Below are positions 8,748 to 17,296 of a stretch of 52,124 nt of DNA, piece by piece. The notes under the pieces were generated by a model that ran no database searches, was not told where the DNA came from, and saw only the letters and a list, made by a program, of their open reading frames with translations. The position numbers and the translations under genes were made by a program. The stretch is taken from contig CANQNW010000014.1 of the NCBI GenBank assembly GCA_947625305.1, positions 1 to 52,124 on the forward strand, in the 5' to 3' direction. Origin of the DNA: Candidatus Gastranaerophilales bacterium. GTDB taxonomy: Bacteria > Cyanobacteriota > Vampirovibrionia > Gastranaerophilales > Gastranaerophilaceae. The stretch's first letter is position 1. The number at the start of each line of letters is the position of its first letter.

Positions 8748-9595
8748 AAACTATAAAAATAAAAACTCCGGCCAAAATTAATTTAACTCTAGAAGTCCTA
8801 AATAAGCGTCCTGACGGATTTCATAATATTCAATCAATTATGCAGACTATTAATTTATATGATTATTTAACTTTTGAACTTGAAGAAAAAGAAGGAATTA
8901 CAATAAATTTAAGCGGGAATACGGATGAAATTCCTTATAATGAAAAAAATTTAGTTTATAAATGTGCATTAAAATTTTTTGAAAAACTGCAAATTAAAAA
9001 TGTACATTTAAATGTTTTTATTGAAAAAAATATTCCCGTATCAGCAGGCTTAGCGGGCGGAAGTACAAACGGTGCAGGCACTTTCTATGCTTTAAATAAA
9101 TTGTATAATAATTTGCTCAATCAAAAAGAATTAGAAGAATTATGCGCTCAAATGGGTTCGGATTTAAATTTCTGCCTGACGGGCGGCTGCAAATTATGCA
9201 CATCAAGAGGCGAAATAACGGAAAATTTACCTTTTTATGAACAAAATGTATCTTTGATTAAACCTAAAAATCTCGGAATAAGCGCAAAAGAAGCTTATAC
9301 AAAATTTGCAATGCTCAAGGATAAAACAAATCCAAATAATACGGATAAATTAAAAAAACTTTTAGAAGAGGGAAAATTTGATAAATCACTTATATATAAC
9401 AGCTTGGAAAAAGCGCTGTTAAACGATTATAAAGAATTGAACGAAATAAAAACAAATGTTAAAAATTCTCTAATGTCAGGGAGCGGATCAACGTTTTTTG
9501 TATTAAATAATAAACTTGAAGGGGATTTTGACACAAATGAATACACAATAATTGAAGGTTTAAAAACAATACCGCAAGGAGTTGGGCAAGTATAA
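8744..9595 (+). CDS. ispE: 4-diphosphocytidyl-2-C-methyl-D-erythritol kinase
   Basis: 283 residues, GHMP kinase fold. It phosphorylates CDP-ME in the MEP route to isoprenoid precursors. PAKINLTLEV (9-18) holds the catalytic Lys11, the ATP loop PVSAGLAGGSTNGAG lies at 98-112, Asp140 is in GSDLNF, and the C-terminal LMSGSGSTFF is present. It overlaps rsmA by 4 nt and shares one base with the murQ start (TAATG), so the three genes form a tight operon. Confidence 0.96.
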   Translation: MKTIKIKTPAKINLTLEVLNKRPDGFHNIQSIMQTINLYDYLTFELEEKEGITINLSGNTDEIPYNEKNLVYKCALKFFEKLQIKNVHLNVFIEKNIPVSAGLAGGSTNGAGTFYALNKLYNNLLNQKELEELCAQMGSDLNFCLTGGCKLCTSRGEITENLPFYEQNVSLIKPKNLGISAKEAYTKFAMLKDKTNPNNTDKLKKLLEEGKFDKSLIYNSLEKALLNDYKELNEIKTNVKNSLMSGSGSTFFVLNNKLEGDFDTNEYTIIEGLKTIPQGVGQV

Positions 9596-10491
9596 TGGAA
9601 AATATAATAATAACCGAAAAAAGCAATCCCGATACCGTAAATATAGATATATCATCGTCGCTTGAAATAGCGCAGATGATAAATAACGAGGATTTAAAAG
9701 TTGCGCAGAAAATAAAAGAAAATTTAACCCCTATAGCGCAGGCGATAGATTTAATTAGCGAAAACTTTTTAAAAAGCGGAAGATTGTTGTATTTTGGAGC
9801 AGGTACAAGCGGAAGATTAGGTGTTTTAGATGCTTCAGAGTGTCCTCCAACCTTTAACAGCCCATATGATATGGTGCAAGGAATAATAGCGGGAGGCGAC
9901 AAGGCCTTAAGGTATGCCATTGAGGGGGCTGAAGATTCAACAGAACTTGCAAAAGAAGATTTTAAAAAATGCTCGGTTACAAAAAACGATACCGTTTGTT
10001 CAATTTCCGCAAGCGGGAACGCAAATTATGTAATGGAAATTTTAAGGCTTGCTAAAGAAAATAACACTAAAACCATTGCAATTACCTGCAACCCGAAAGC
10101 AGAAATGAATAAATATGCTGATATAGTAATATGTATAGAAACAGGTGCTGAAACAATAACAGGTTCAACAAGGATGAAAGCGGGAACTGCGCAAAAAATG
10201 GTACTAAATATGCTCACAACAGGCGCTATGGTTAAAATCGGAAAAACATATAAAAATCTTATGATAGATGTTAAACCGACAAACACAAAGTTAAAGGATA
10301 GAGCGGTAAGAATAACTTCTCAAATCGCTGAAGTTGATTACGAAACAGCTAAAAATCTGCTTGAAAAAAACAACTATAAAATTAAAGAAACCATTTTACA
10401 ACTTAAGTATAATATACCGTTTGAGGAAACACAAAAAATTTTAAATGCCGAAAACGGAATAATCAGAAGAGTGTTTGAAAAAAATAATTGA
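9595..10491 (+). CDS. murQ: N-acetylmuramic acid 6-phosphate etherase
   Basis: 298 residues, SIS domain. It cleaves the lactyl ether of MurNAc-6-P to GlcNAc-6-P plus lactate in cell-wall recycling. FGAGTSGRLGVLDASEC (67-83) carries Glu82, and GAEDS carries Glu113, matching the two catalytic glutamates known in the E. coli enzyme. GSTRMKAGTAQK is the second sugar-phosphate signature. The ATG overlaps the ispE stop by one base. No amgK, anmK or PTS gene is adjacent, so the source of MurNAc-6-P is not visible here. Confidence 0.96.
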   Translation: MENIIITEKSNPDTVNIDISSSLEIAQMINNEDLKVAQKIKENLTPIAQAIDLISENFLKSGRLLYFGAGTSGRLGVLDASECPPTFNSPYDMVQGIIAGGDKALRYAIEGAEDSTELAKEDFKKCSVTKNDTVCSISASGNANYVMEILRLAKENNTKTIAITCNPKAEMNKYADIVICIETGAETITGSTRMKAGTAQKMVLNMLTTGAMVKIGKTYKNLMIDVKPTNTKLKDRAVRITSQIAEVDYETAKNLLEKNNYKIKETILQLKYNIPFEETQKILNAENGIIRRVFEKNN

Positions 10492-10521
10492 AGTGCTAAA
10501 TTTAAAAAAAAGGGATAATTT

Positions 10522-11514
10522 ATGCCGAAAAGTATTTTGTTTATTATTGATGAACTTGAACTAAAGTATTTTGAATTTAATGATTTAGTTACTAATTTTT
10601 GGTTTATAAAAGAATTTTTAAAGAGGGATTATAAAGTATCCGTTGCGGTAAAAGGCAATTTATTTATTGAAAATGCTCAAGCTTGGGTTTTATCTTATAA
10701 TTCATTTTTAAAAGATGAAAACATTTTTTACGATAAAGAGCGGGTTAAAAATATGGTCAATGATTTTGATGTAGTATTTTTCCGTCCCGACCCGCCCGTT
10801 GATATTGAATATATTAATGCCTGCTATGTGTTTGACTATGTAGATAGAAGAAAAACCTTACTAATAAATGACCCTGCGGAAATAAAAAATTTTAACGAAA
10901 AACTGCACGTAAATTATTTCCCCGAATTTGCGCCCGAAAATATAGTAACAGCTTCACCCGAGTTAATTTTAAAATTTGCGGAAAAAAATCATGAAACAAT
11001 CCTGAAACCCTTAAACAGATGTTTTGGAAGCGGAGTTTATTATTTAAACAGCGAAGATAAAAATCTTTTAACAATAATAAACTCAATGACACAAGAAGGC
11101 AAAACTCCCGTAATGGTTCAAAAATATATCCCCGAAGCAAAATACGGAGATAAAAGAGTTTTAATTATCGGCAGAACAGTAATGGAGGAATGTATACAAA
11201 AATTGCCGGGCGACCATAATTTTAAGTTTTCCATCCACAATGACAAATACTTCCAAGATTCATATTTAACCCAAAAGGAAAAATTAATGGCTGAAAAAAT
11301 AGCAAGTCAATTGTCTGAAAGAGGATTATATTTAATCGGACTTGATGTTATAAATGAAAAAGTAATAGAAATAAATGTAACAAGCCCATGCTATTTTATA
11401 AGAGAGATTAATCAGCATTACGGCATACATTTTGAAGAAAAAATAATGGCGCATTTAGAAAAATTAATTTCTAATCGTTATGCACAAGAAAGGTTATATG
11501 CTGTTAACCGATAA
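10522..11514 (+). CDS. gshB: Glutathione synthetase, prokaryotic ATP-grasp type
   Basis: 330 residues. It joins gamma-glutamylcysteine and glycine. The N-terminal half has FRPDPPVDIEYINA, a variant of the GshB RKDPPFDxEY signature; the ATP-grasp core shows TILKPLNRCFGSGVYYL, a VMVQKYIPEA hinge and IGLDVINEKVIEINVTSP (metal and product site). AAGGGA lies before the ATG, 30 bp after murQ. The 3' end overlaps gshA. Together the pair gives complete glutathione synthesis. Confidence 0.92.
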   Translation: MPKSILFIIDELELKYFEFNDLVTNFWFIKEFLKRDYKVSVAVKGNLFIENAQAWVLSYNSFLKDENIFYDKERVKNMVNDFDVVFFRPDPPVDIEYINACYVFDYVDRRKTLLINDPAEIKNFNEKLHVNYFPEFAPENIVTASPELILKFAEKNHETILKPLNRCFGSGVYYLNSEDKNLLTIINSMTQEGKTPVMVQKYIPEAKYGDKRVLIIGRTVMEECIQKLPGDHNFKFSIHNDKYFQDSYLTQKEKLMAEKIASQLSERGLYLIGLDVINEKVIEINVTSPCYFIREINQHYGIHFEEKIMAHLEKLISNRYAQERLYAVNR

Positions 11515-12781
11515 TAAAACCGATATCCCGTTGACTATAAAAGAACTGAGTGAAATATTTTTCTCGGGATGTAAAAATGAAACATCAATAGGGGTAGAAT
11601 CCGAAAAACTTCTTGTTTATACGAATTCAAAAAAAGCCGTAAAATATGAAGATGTAGTAAAAATATTAAATTCTTTTGATGAAAATAAATGGCAGAAAAT
11701 ATATGAGGAAGGTCATTTAACAGCCTTGAAGGGTGATATCGGGATGATAACACTTGAACCCGGGAGCCAGATAGAAATAAGCCTGAAACCATATAAAACT
11801 CTTGATGAAATAGCGGCTAAACTTAATGAATTCTATACGGAACTTAAAAATTATGCCCAAAATATCGGGGCGGAAGTATTAGATATCGGTATTCAGCCCG
11901 TATCAACTTTTGATAATATAAAAATAATTCCCAAAAAACGATATGAGTATATGACAAAATATCTGCCCTCAAAGGGATTAAGTCCTTTTATTATGATGAG
12001 AGAAACTGCAGGTATTCAGGCAAATTTTGATTACAAAAACGAAGAAGATGCAATCAGAAAACTTTCTTTGGCTTTAAAAATGAGCCCCATAATAAGTGCA
12101 GTTTATTCAAATTCCCCCGTAAGAGGCGGGAAATTAACCAATTATAAGTCTTTTAGAGCAAATGCCTGGCTGAATGTTGATGAGGACAGGTGCGGACTGA
12201 TAAGTAAAAAACTTTTCGAGAAAGAATTTAATTTTACATTTAATGATTACGTTGAAACCCTTCTTGATGTACCAATGATTTTTATTGAACGAAACGGGAA
12301 TTACTATGGGGCGGATATTAATTTTAGAGAATTTATGAAAAACGGATTTGAAGGATTAACAGCGCAAATAAGCGACTGGTTAACACATATCAGCTTATAT
12401 TTTCCTGATGTAAGGCTGAAAAGCTATGTTGAAATCCGCAACCATGATGCACAAAATGAGGAAATGACATTTTCCGTTCCCGCTTTTTGGAAAGGGATTA
12501 TATATAATTCTAATGCAATGAGTGAAATTGAAAAAATCTTATCAGACTTTACTTATGAAGACTTTATGCAATTAAGACAGGACGCCCCGAAAATCGGAAT
12601 AAATGCAAAATTAAACAAATATGTAATTGCCGATTTGGCAAAAGAGTTTTTCAAAATTTCAGCTTTAAGTCTCAAAGAAAATAATCATAATGAAGAAAAA
12701 TACCTTGAATGTGTATTTGAATACTTAAATAAAGGTATAACCCCGGCAGATAATATAATTAACGGTTATATACTTGACTAA
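11498..12781 (+). CDS. gshA: Glutamate-cysteine ligase, plant/proteobacterial (GCS2) type
   Basis: 427 residues from the ATG that follows AGAAAGG; another in-frame ATG at 11480 would add 6 residues. It makes gamma-glutamylcysteine with ATP. Signatures: IGVESEKLLV near residue 31, GSQIEIS, MMRETAGIQANFDY, the SFRANAW segment and SYVEIRNHDAQ. This is the class shared by plants and alphaproteobacteria, not the E. coli class. It overlaps gshB by 17 nt, so the last two steps of glutathione synthesis are co-expressed. Confidence 0.9.
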   Translation: MLLTDNKTDIPLTIKELSEIFFSGCKNETSIGVESEKLLVYTNSKKAVKYEDVVKILNSFDENKWQKIYEEGHLTALKGDIGMITLEPGSQIEISLKPYKTLDEIAAKLNEFYTELKNYAQNIGAEVLDIGIQPVSTFDNIKIIPKKRYEYMTKYLPSKGLSPFIMMRETAGIQANFDYKNEEDAIRKLSLALKMSPIISAVYSNSPVRGGKLTNYKSFRANAWLNVDEDRCGLISKKLFEKEFNFTFNDYVETLLDVPMIFIERNGNYYGADINFREFMKNGFEGLTAQISDWLTHISLYFPDVRLKSYVEIRNHDAQNEEMTFSVPAFWKGIIYNSNAMSEIEKILSDFTYEDFMQLRQDAPKIGINAKLNKYVIADLAKEFFKISALSLKENNHNEEKYLECVFEYLNKGITPADNIINGYILD

Positions 12782-12882
12782 ATCAAATTCTAAATTTATA
12801 TTTAAAGAATTGATATATTCTAATCCTATTAATAAAGTACATTTTTATTTTTGGATTAACATTTGACGAAAGAATATAATTT

Positions 12883-14004
12883 TTGAAAAAGATAATTATT
12901 ACAATATCACTTATATTATTGACAAATATAAACTGTAAAGCTATTGAAGAAGTAACTCTTGAAAAAGAAAAAAACGGTTTAGATTATTTATCTGATATAT
13001 ATTATGGCAAAATTGAAAATGAACGGGATGTTTCGCCCGTACTAAGGCTATTTTCAAAAGACGGGCTTAAATTTGAAAATTCATATATTAACTCTGTTAA
13101 ATTAATACTTTTGTACGGAGGGAATTTAACATATACGAATACTCATAATCATTCACCGAGTTTAGTTAAGAATTTTCCTATTGTAGAACCGATGATAAGA
13201 GTTAATTTCAATGAAAATAAAACCGAATTTATGTTTGATTACAATTTAACAAGAAATTTTGAAGGATACGATAACGAATTTTCACATAAAATATCAAGAT
13301 TGGCAATAACACATAAGTTAAATGAAAATCAGAAAATAGTAATCGGGCAGGGCGACAGAGTTCCTGCTATTATGAACGGAAGTTTACCGACCTTTATGCA
13401 GGAAATGGTTTCTAAATCTCAAATAGGCCGTACGATGGGCGATTCAAGTTCAATGGGGCTGAGAAATGTTGCTGATTATAAATATCTTGAATATGATATC
13501 GGACTATATGACAGCACTCGTTTTATGAAAGATTTCGGCAACGGACTTGATTTTAACGGCCGTATTATTTTCAAACCTCTTGCAAATATTGAAGAAGATA
13601 AAGCAGGTATATGGAAAATAGGTACAGGATATAATATCGGTGATTATTATAATTCTTATCATTTGTATTCCGTTTTTACAAATTATGACTATAAAAAATT
13701 TCATTTTAGAGCTGAATATGCTGATGCTGACGGATATAATGCCGTAAAATATTCCAAAAATGATGCAGATGGTTTTTATACAACTTTAGCTTATGATATA
13801 ACACCTAAATTACAACTCATCGGCAGATATGATTATTTTGTACCCAATAAATTACACAATAATTCCAATTCTCAAGAATATACTGCCGGTATTACTTATA
13901 GACCTTTTAAAAATATAAAATTCTTACTCAATTATGTTAAAAGAGAGGAATCAAACGGTAGTGATTCTAATATGATTTTATTTGCTACCAGATTTATAAT
14001 ATAA
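12883..14004 (+). CDS. Porin-like outer-membrane beta-barrel protein
   Basis: 373 residues from a TTG start. It has a short signal peptide (KKIIITISLILLTNINCKA), then alternating amphipathic strands rich in Tyr, Phe, Asn and Gly, and ends ATRFII, all typical of an outer-membrane barrel. No family can be named. The start is uncertain: there is no clear Shine-Dalgarno, and a TATAAT (12875-12880) lies only 2 nt upstream of the TTG, too close to be the gene's own promoter unless translation begins later. It may be read through from gshA, 101 bp away. Confidence 0.65.
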   Translation: MKKIIITISLILLTNINCKAIEEVTLEKEKNGLDYLSDIYYGKIENERDVSPVLRLFSKDGLKFENSYINSVKLILLYGGNLTYTNTHNHSPSLVKNFPIVEPMIRVNFNENKTEFMFDYNLTRNFEGYDNEFSHKISRLAITHKLNENQKIVIGQGDRVPAIMNGSLPTFMQEMVSKSQIGRTMGDSSSMGLRNVADYKYLEYDIGLYDSTRFMKDFGNGLDFNGRIIFKPLANIEEDKAGIWKIGTGYNIGDYYNSYHLYSVFTNYDYKKFHFRAEYADADGYNAVKYSKNDADGFYTTLAYDITPKLQLIGRYDYFVPNKLHNNSNSQEYTAGITYRPFKNIKFLLNYVKREESNGSDSNMILFATRFII

Positions 14005-14072
14005 AGATTTTAAACAACTTTCCGTGCTATTAGTCTGTTACTTTTCATGGTTTTAAAATTTAAAATTATGAA

Positions 14073-14448
14073 ATGCAAATTGATTATTTTGAAGTTTTAA
14101 GAAAAAATTTAAAAAGATTGTCCGAGTAAATTTTTACGATAAGCCAAAGATGTTACAAAGCGAAACGGAGTGTGACAGAGCTTGTATGCGTCAGCTGAGT
14201 AAAAATTTGCGAGTGGCATATTGAAAAGGTGAGCAACTTTACGGTTGCGAGGAGCAAGCGTAATGTTGCGACACTAGATTAAATACAGAAATGAAAAAGG
14301 CTATACTCAAGAGAAATTAAGCCTTGAATCAGATATTTCAGCTGATTATATTTCTGAAATAGAACGAGGGAAAAAAACTCCAAGTTTAAAAAGATTAATT
14401 AAAATTGCCGATGTGTTGAAAGTTCCTGTTAACAAGTTTTTTGAATAA
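14073..14448 (+). pseudogene. XRE-family helix-turn-helix regulator, split by an insertion
   Basis: The first part (14073-14129) encodes MQIDYFEVLRKNLKRL then runs into a stop. The second part (14281-14448) encodes KYRNEKGYTQEKLS... through ADYISEIERGKKTPSL to a natural stop at KFFE. Together they make one compact HTH_XRE repressor of about 70 residues, of the stand-alone kind. The break is a ~156-bp insertion flanked by AGATT. Removing the insertion and one AGATT leaves a 1-nt shift, so the gene has decayed further or the original junction differed. Confidence 0.8.
14120..14275. mobile_element. Small non-coding insertion (MITE-like) in an XRE gene
   Basis: About 156 bp between 5-bp direct repeats AGATT (14115-14119, 14276-14280). 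It has no reading frame and many short inverted repeats: taaatttttac / gtaaaaattt, gagcaac...gttgcg, ggttgcgagg...gtaatgttgcg. Ends GTCCGAG and CGACACT are weakly inverted. The disrupted flanking gene gives independent evidence of insertion. Confidence 0.65.
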
Positions 14449-14459
14449 TTGAATATATA

Positions 14460-16829
14460 TTAATTAATATCCACAACACTTACACCGTCACCGCCTTCGG
14501 CATTTTCTCCCGGGCGGAATTTTGCAACATACGGTGAATTCATCAGGTAGTCCCGTATTACCTGCTTTAATGCACCCGTTCCATGCCCGTGAATAATATA
14601 TACAGGCGATAAATTAACCAAACTTGCCTTATCAAGGTAAGCTTCAATCTCATCAAGTGCTTCCTCACAGCGATATCCTCTTAAATCCAAAGTCTGTGAA
14701 ATTGACCTTCTTTCTATAGAAAAATCCTTTTTGAAAATCCCTTTTGCTTTTGCCTCATGTTTAATCAAATTTTTATTTAAAACGGCAAGTTTATTTTGTT
14801 TAACCTTTGTTTTTAGTTGTCCCATTTGAATTTGGACATTTTTATTTTTATCGGGCAGAGCAAGAATTGTAACCTCTTGATTTAAATCCGTAATCATAAC
14901 TTTATCGCCGATTTTAGCGGTTTGCCAATCAATAGGAGTGTATTTTTCGGCAATTTCATCTTCATCCGAGCGGAAGCCCGTACGCATGGCCGTTTCTATT
15001 CCTGCCAGACGATGAAAACTTCTGCGAGCTATTTTTTCGGATTTTTCTTCACGCATTTGTTTTAAGATATCTTTAATTTCTTCTCTTGCCTCATCAAGCG
15101 AGGTTTCATATTTCTTTTTATAAATATGAATATTTTTCTTTTTTTCTTTTTTAATTTCGTTTAATTTATCGTTTAAACTCTGTTCAAGCCGTTTTACGTT
15201 TTCTTCTTTTTCTTCAATAATGCGTTTTGAATCGGATAATTCATGCTGAGTTTTTTGGAGTTCCTCTAAAACCTTTGCCGTATTATCTTTCTCGTTAAAA
15301 TATGTTTCTCTTGCATTTGATATTATTTCTTCTTTTAAACCGAGGTTCTGCCCGATTGATATTGCATTGCTTGCCCCCGGAATTCCGATTAAAAGCTTAT
15401 ATGTGGGTTCAAGTGTATTAATATTAAATTCAACCGAAGCATTAATGAAACCTGATTTCAAATATGCAAGCGATTTAAGTTCTCCGTAGTGAGTTGTTGC
15501 AACAATAAATGCACCTTTCTTTTGCAGATACTCTAATATTGCCTGAGCAAGCGAAGCGCCCTCTTTAGGGTCTGTACCTGCCGATATTTCGTCTGGCAGA
15601 ATAAGACTTTCGCTGTCTGCATGATTGATTATATTTACAATATTTGTCATATGAGCCGAAAATGTTGAAAGGTTTTGTACTATGCTCTGCTCATCGCCGA
15701 TATCGGCATAAACCTTTTTAAACGGATATATTTCAGCCTCATAGCAGGGAATGTGCATTCCTGCTTTTGTCATTAATACACATAAACCCACAGTCTTTAA
15801 AACAACCGTTTTCCCGCCCGTATTAGAGCCTGTTATTATCATGCAGTTTTTATTTTCATCAATATAAAAATCATTTTCGACAATGTTATCTTTGGATTTT
15901 ATTAAAACGGGATTTTTCATCATTTTTAAATTAATAACTTTTTTATCCGATATTTTTGCGCTTGTCCCGTCAAAAGATATTGAATATTTAGCCTTGGCAA
16001 AAATAAAATCAAGTTCAATTAACTGCAGATTTGAATTATAAATTTCATCGGCATACTGCCCGATTTCCTCAGAGAGAATTTTTAATATTTTTTCCGTTTC
16101 AATTCGGATTTGTGCTTCAATTTCTCTGATTTTATTATTTAATCCGACCAAAATTTCAGGCTCGATAAAATAGGTCTGATTACTTTGAGATACATCATGA
16201 ACAATCCCCGAAATTTTATTTTTACACTCCGCTTTAACCTGAAATACCGTTCTGCCGTCTCTTTGGGTATAAACCGTATCTTGAAGATTAGAGGTAAAAT
16301 CACTGTTTTGCATTAATGTTGATACACAGGCACGAACATTTTGAGTTGTATCTCTTAAAGTCTGATATAATCTTTTTAACTCACTTGTAGCATCTTCTTT
16401 TACGGTATAGGAAGGAGTAAAAGTATTAAATATTTTATCTTCAAATTCTTTATTGGCAAATAAAGAATTTTTTAACTGCGAAAGTTCCAAATAATCTTTT
16501 GAACAATCATCAAGAAAATTGCGCATTAATCTTGCCGTTCTTAAAGTGCGGGCAATATTAATTATTTCTTCTTCACTTAATCTGAGCTTCTTTTTTGCGT
16601 CATTTAAAGTTTTATCAATATCAAAAATATTTTCTAAAGGAATATTTAACCCTTTAGAAAGGATATTCTTTGCCTGAGTGGTCAATAATAACTGATTAAT
16701 AATTGTATTAACATCATCATAAATTTGAGCATTAAGACATCTTTGCGCACCGAGATTACTTACGGCATATCCGCTTAAATAGCCTAACACTTTATCAAAT
16801 TCTAAAATTTGTTCGGTTGATTTACTCAT
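14460..16829 (-). CDS. mutS2: Endonuclease MutS2
   Basis: 789 residues, full length for MutS2. A MutS-like ATPase with a C-terminal Smr nuclease domain; known roles are suppression of homologous recombination and rescue of collided ribosomes. Walker A GSNTGGKT at 334-341, Walker B-like LPDEISAGTDPKEG (Leu-Pro-Asp-Glu, where LFDE is usual), a long charged coiled coil (about 525-620), and an Smr domain from about 712 with LDLRG and HGHGTGAL. No Shine-Dalgarno; TATAAT ends 6 nt before the ATG. It faces the XRE remnant convergently, 11 bp away. Confidence 0.95.
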   Translation of the reverse strand: MSKSTEQILEFDKVLGYLSGYAVSNLGAQRCLNAQIYDDVNTIINQLLLTTQAKNILSKGLNIPLENIFDIDKTLNDAKKKLRLSEEEIINIARTLRTARLMRNFLDDCSKDYLELSQLKNSLFANKEFEDKIFNTFTPSYTVKEDATSELKRLYQTLRDTTQNVRACVSTLMQNSDFTSNLQDTVYTQRDGRTVFQVKAECKNKISGIVHDVSQSNQTYFIEPEILVGLNNKIREIEAQIRIETEKILKILSEEIGQYADEIYNSNLQLIELDFIFAKAKYSISFDGTSAKISDKKVINLKMMKNPVLIKSKDNIVENDFYIDENKNCMIITGSNTGGKTVVLKTVGLCVLMTKAGMHIPCYEAEIYPFKKVYADIGDEQSIVQNLSTFSAHMTNIVNIINHADSESLILPDEISAGTDPKEGASLAQAILEYLQKKGAFIVATTHYGELKSLAYLKSGFINASVEFNINTLEPTYKLLIGIPGASNAISIGQNLGLKEEIISNARETYFNEKDNTAKVLEELQKTQHELSDSKRIIEEKEENVKRLEQSLNDKLNEIKKEKKKNIHIYKKKYETSLDEAREEIKDILKQMREEKSEKIARRSFHRLAGIETAMRTGFRSDEDEIAEKYTPIDWQTAKIGDKVMITDLNQEVTILALPDKNKNVQIQMGQLKTKVKQNKLAVLNKNLIKHEAKAKGIFKKDFSIERRSISQTLDLRGYRCEEALDEIEAYLDKASLVNLSPVYIIHGHGTGALKQVIRDYLMNSPYVAKFRPGENAEGGDGVSVVDIN

Positions 16830-16835
16830 AAAGTA

Positions 16836-16841
16836 ATTATA
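16836..16841 (-). promoter_or_regulatory. -10 element of mutS2, leaderless architecture
   Basis: TATAAT on the minus strand, then TACTTT and the ATG at 16829. The -35 region is poor. It sits just downstream of the HU terminator, so mutS2 needs its own promoter. Confidence 0.5.
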
Positions 16842-16843
16842 AA

Positions 16844-16879
16844 CAAAAAAAGAAGGATAAGAAAAAATCCTACCCTTCT
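16844..16879 (-). terminator. Terminator of the HU gene
   Basis: On the minus strand AGAAGG...CCTTCT with an inner AGGA/TTCT extension across two mismatches, followed by TTTTTTT. It lies 20 bp past the HU stop. Confidence 0.8.
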
Positions 16880-16899
16880 TTTTAATATAAATTAATTGA

Positions 16900-17193
16900 C
16901 TATTTTTTAGCTAAAACTTTACCGTCAACAATTTCTTTGAATTTTTTACCAGCAGTAAATACGGGAGCTGTTTTAGCAGCGATTTTAATTTTAGCACCTG
17001 TTTGAGGGTTACGGCCTGTTCTAGCTGCTCTTTTTCTAGCTTCCCAAGTACCGAAACCTACTAAAGTTACTTTTTTACCTTTAGCTACTGTTTTTTCGAT
17101 AGTTGACATTAAACTATTTAAAATTTCTGCTGCATCTTTTTGAGTAACTTTTGCTTTTTTTGATACTTCTTGTACGAGTTCTTCTTTATTCAT
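16900..17193 (-). CDS. hup: DNA-binding protein HU
   Basis: 97 residues; a dimeric histone-like nucleoid protein that bends DNA. MNKEELVQEVSKKAKVTQKD is the dimerisation helix pair; VGFGTWEARKRAARTGRNPQ and PVFTAGKKFKE are the HU/IHF signature with the DNA-binding arm containing R-NPQTG. It has an excellent RBS (AAAGGGG) and a near-consensus promoter, as expected for an abundant protein. It is monocistronic, between its own promoter and terminator. HU rather than IHF, given length and arm sequence. Confidence 0.96.
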   Translation of the reverse strand: MNKEELVQEVSKKAKVTQKDAAEILNSLMSTIEKTVAKGKKVTLVGFGTWEARKRAARTGRNPQTGAKIKIAAKTAPVFTAGKKFKEIVDGKVLAKK

Positions 17194-17228
17194 GGTATAA
17201 ACCCCTTTCCATTAAATATAACATCCTT

Positions 17229-17256
17229 ATTATATCTATTTTTTTCAAACTGTCAA
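17229..17256 (-). promoter_or_regulatory. Strong sigma-70-type promoter of the HU gene
   Basis: On the minus strand consensus TTGACA (17256-17251), 16-bp spacer, consensus TATAAT (17234-17229). Leader of about 28 nt to the ATG. Confidence 0.85.
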
Positions 17257-17296
17257 TAGTTATGTTTCAATACAGTCATATTTTTGGGCGGTGGGG

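Noticed and set aside
12875-12880. TATAAT as a leaderless promoter of the porin-like gene
   Set aside because: It ends only 2 nt before the TTG, so the expected transcript start would fall inside the coding sequence; the spacing differs from the other leaderless cases.
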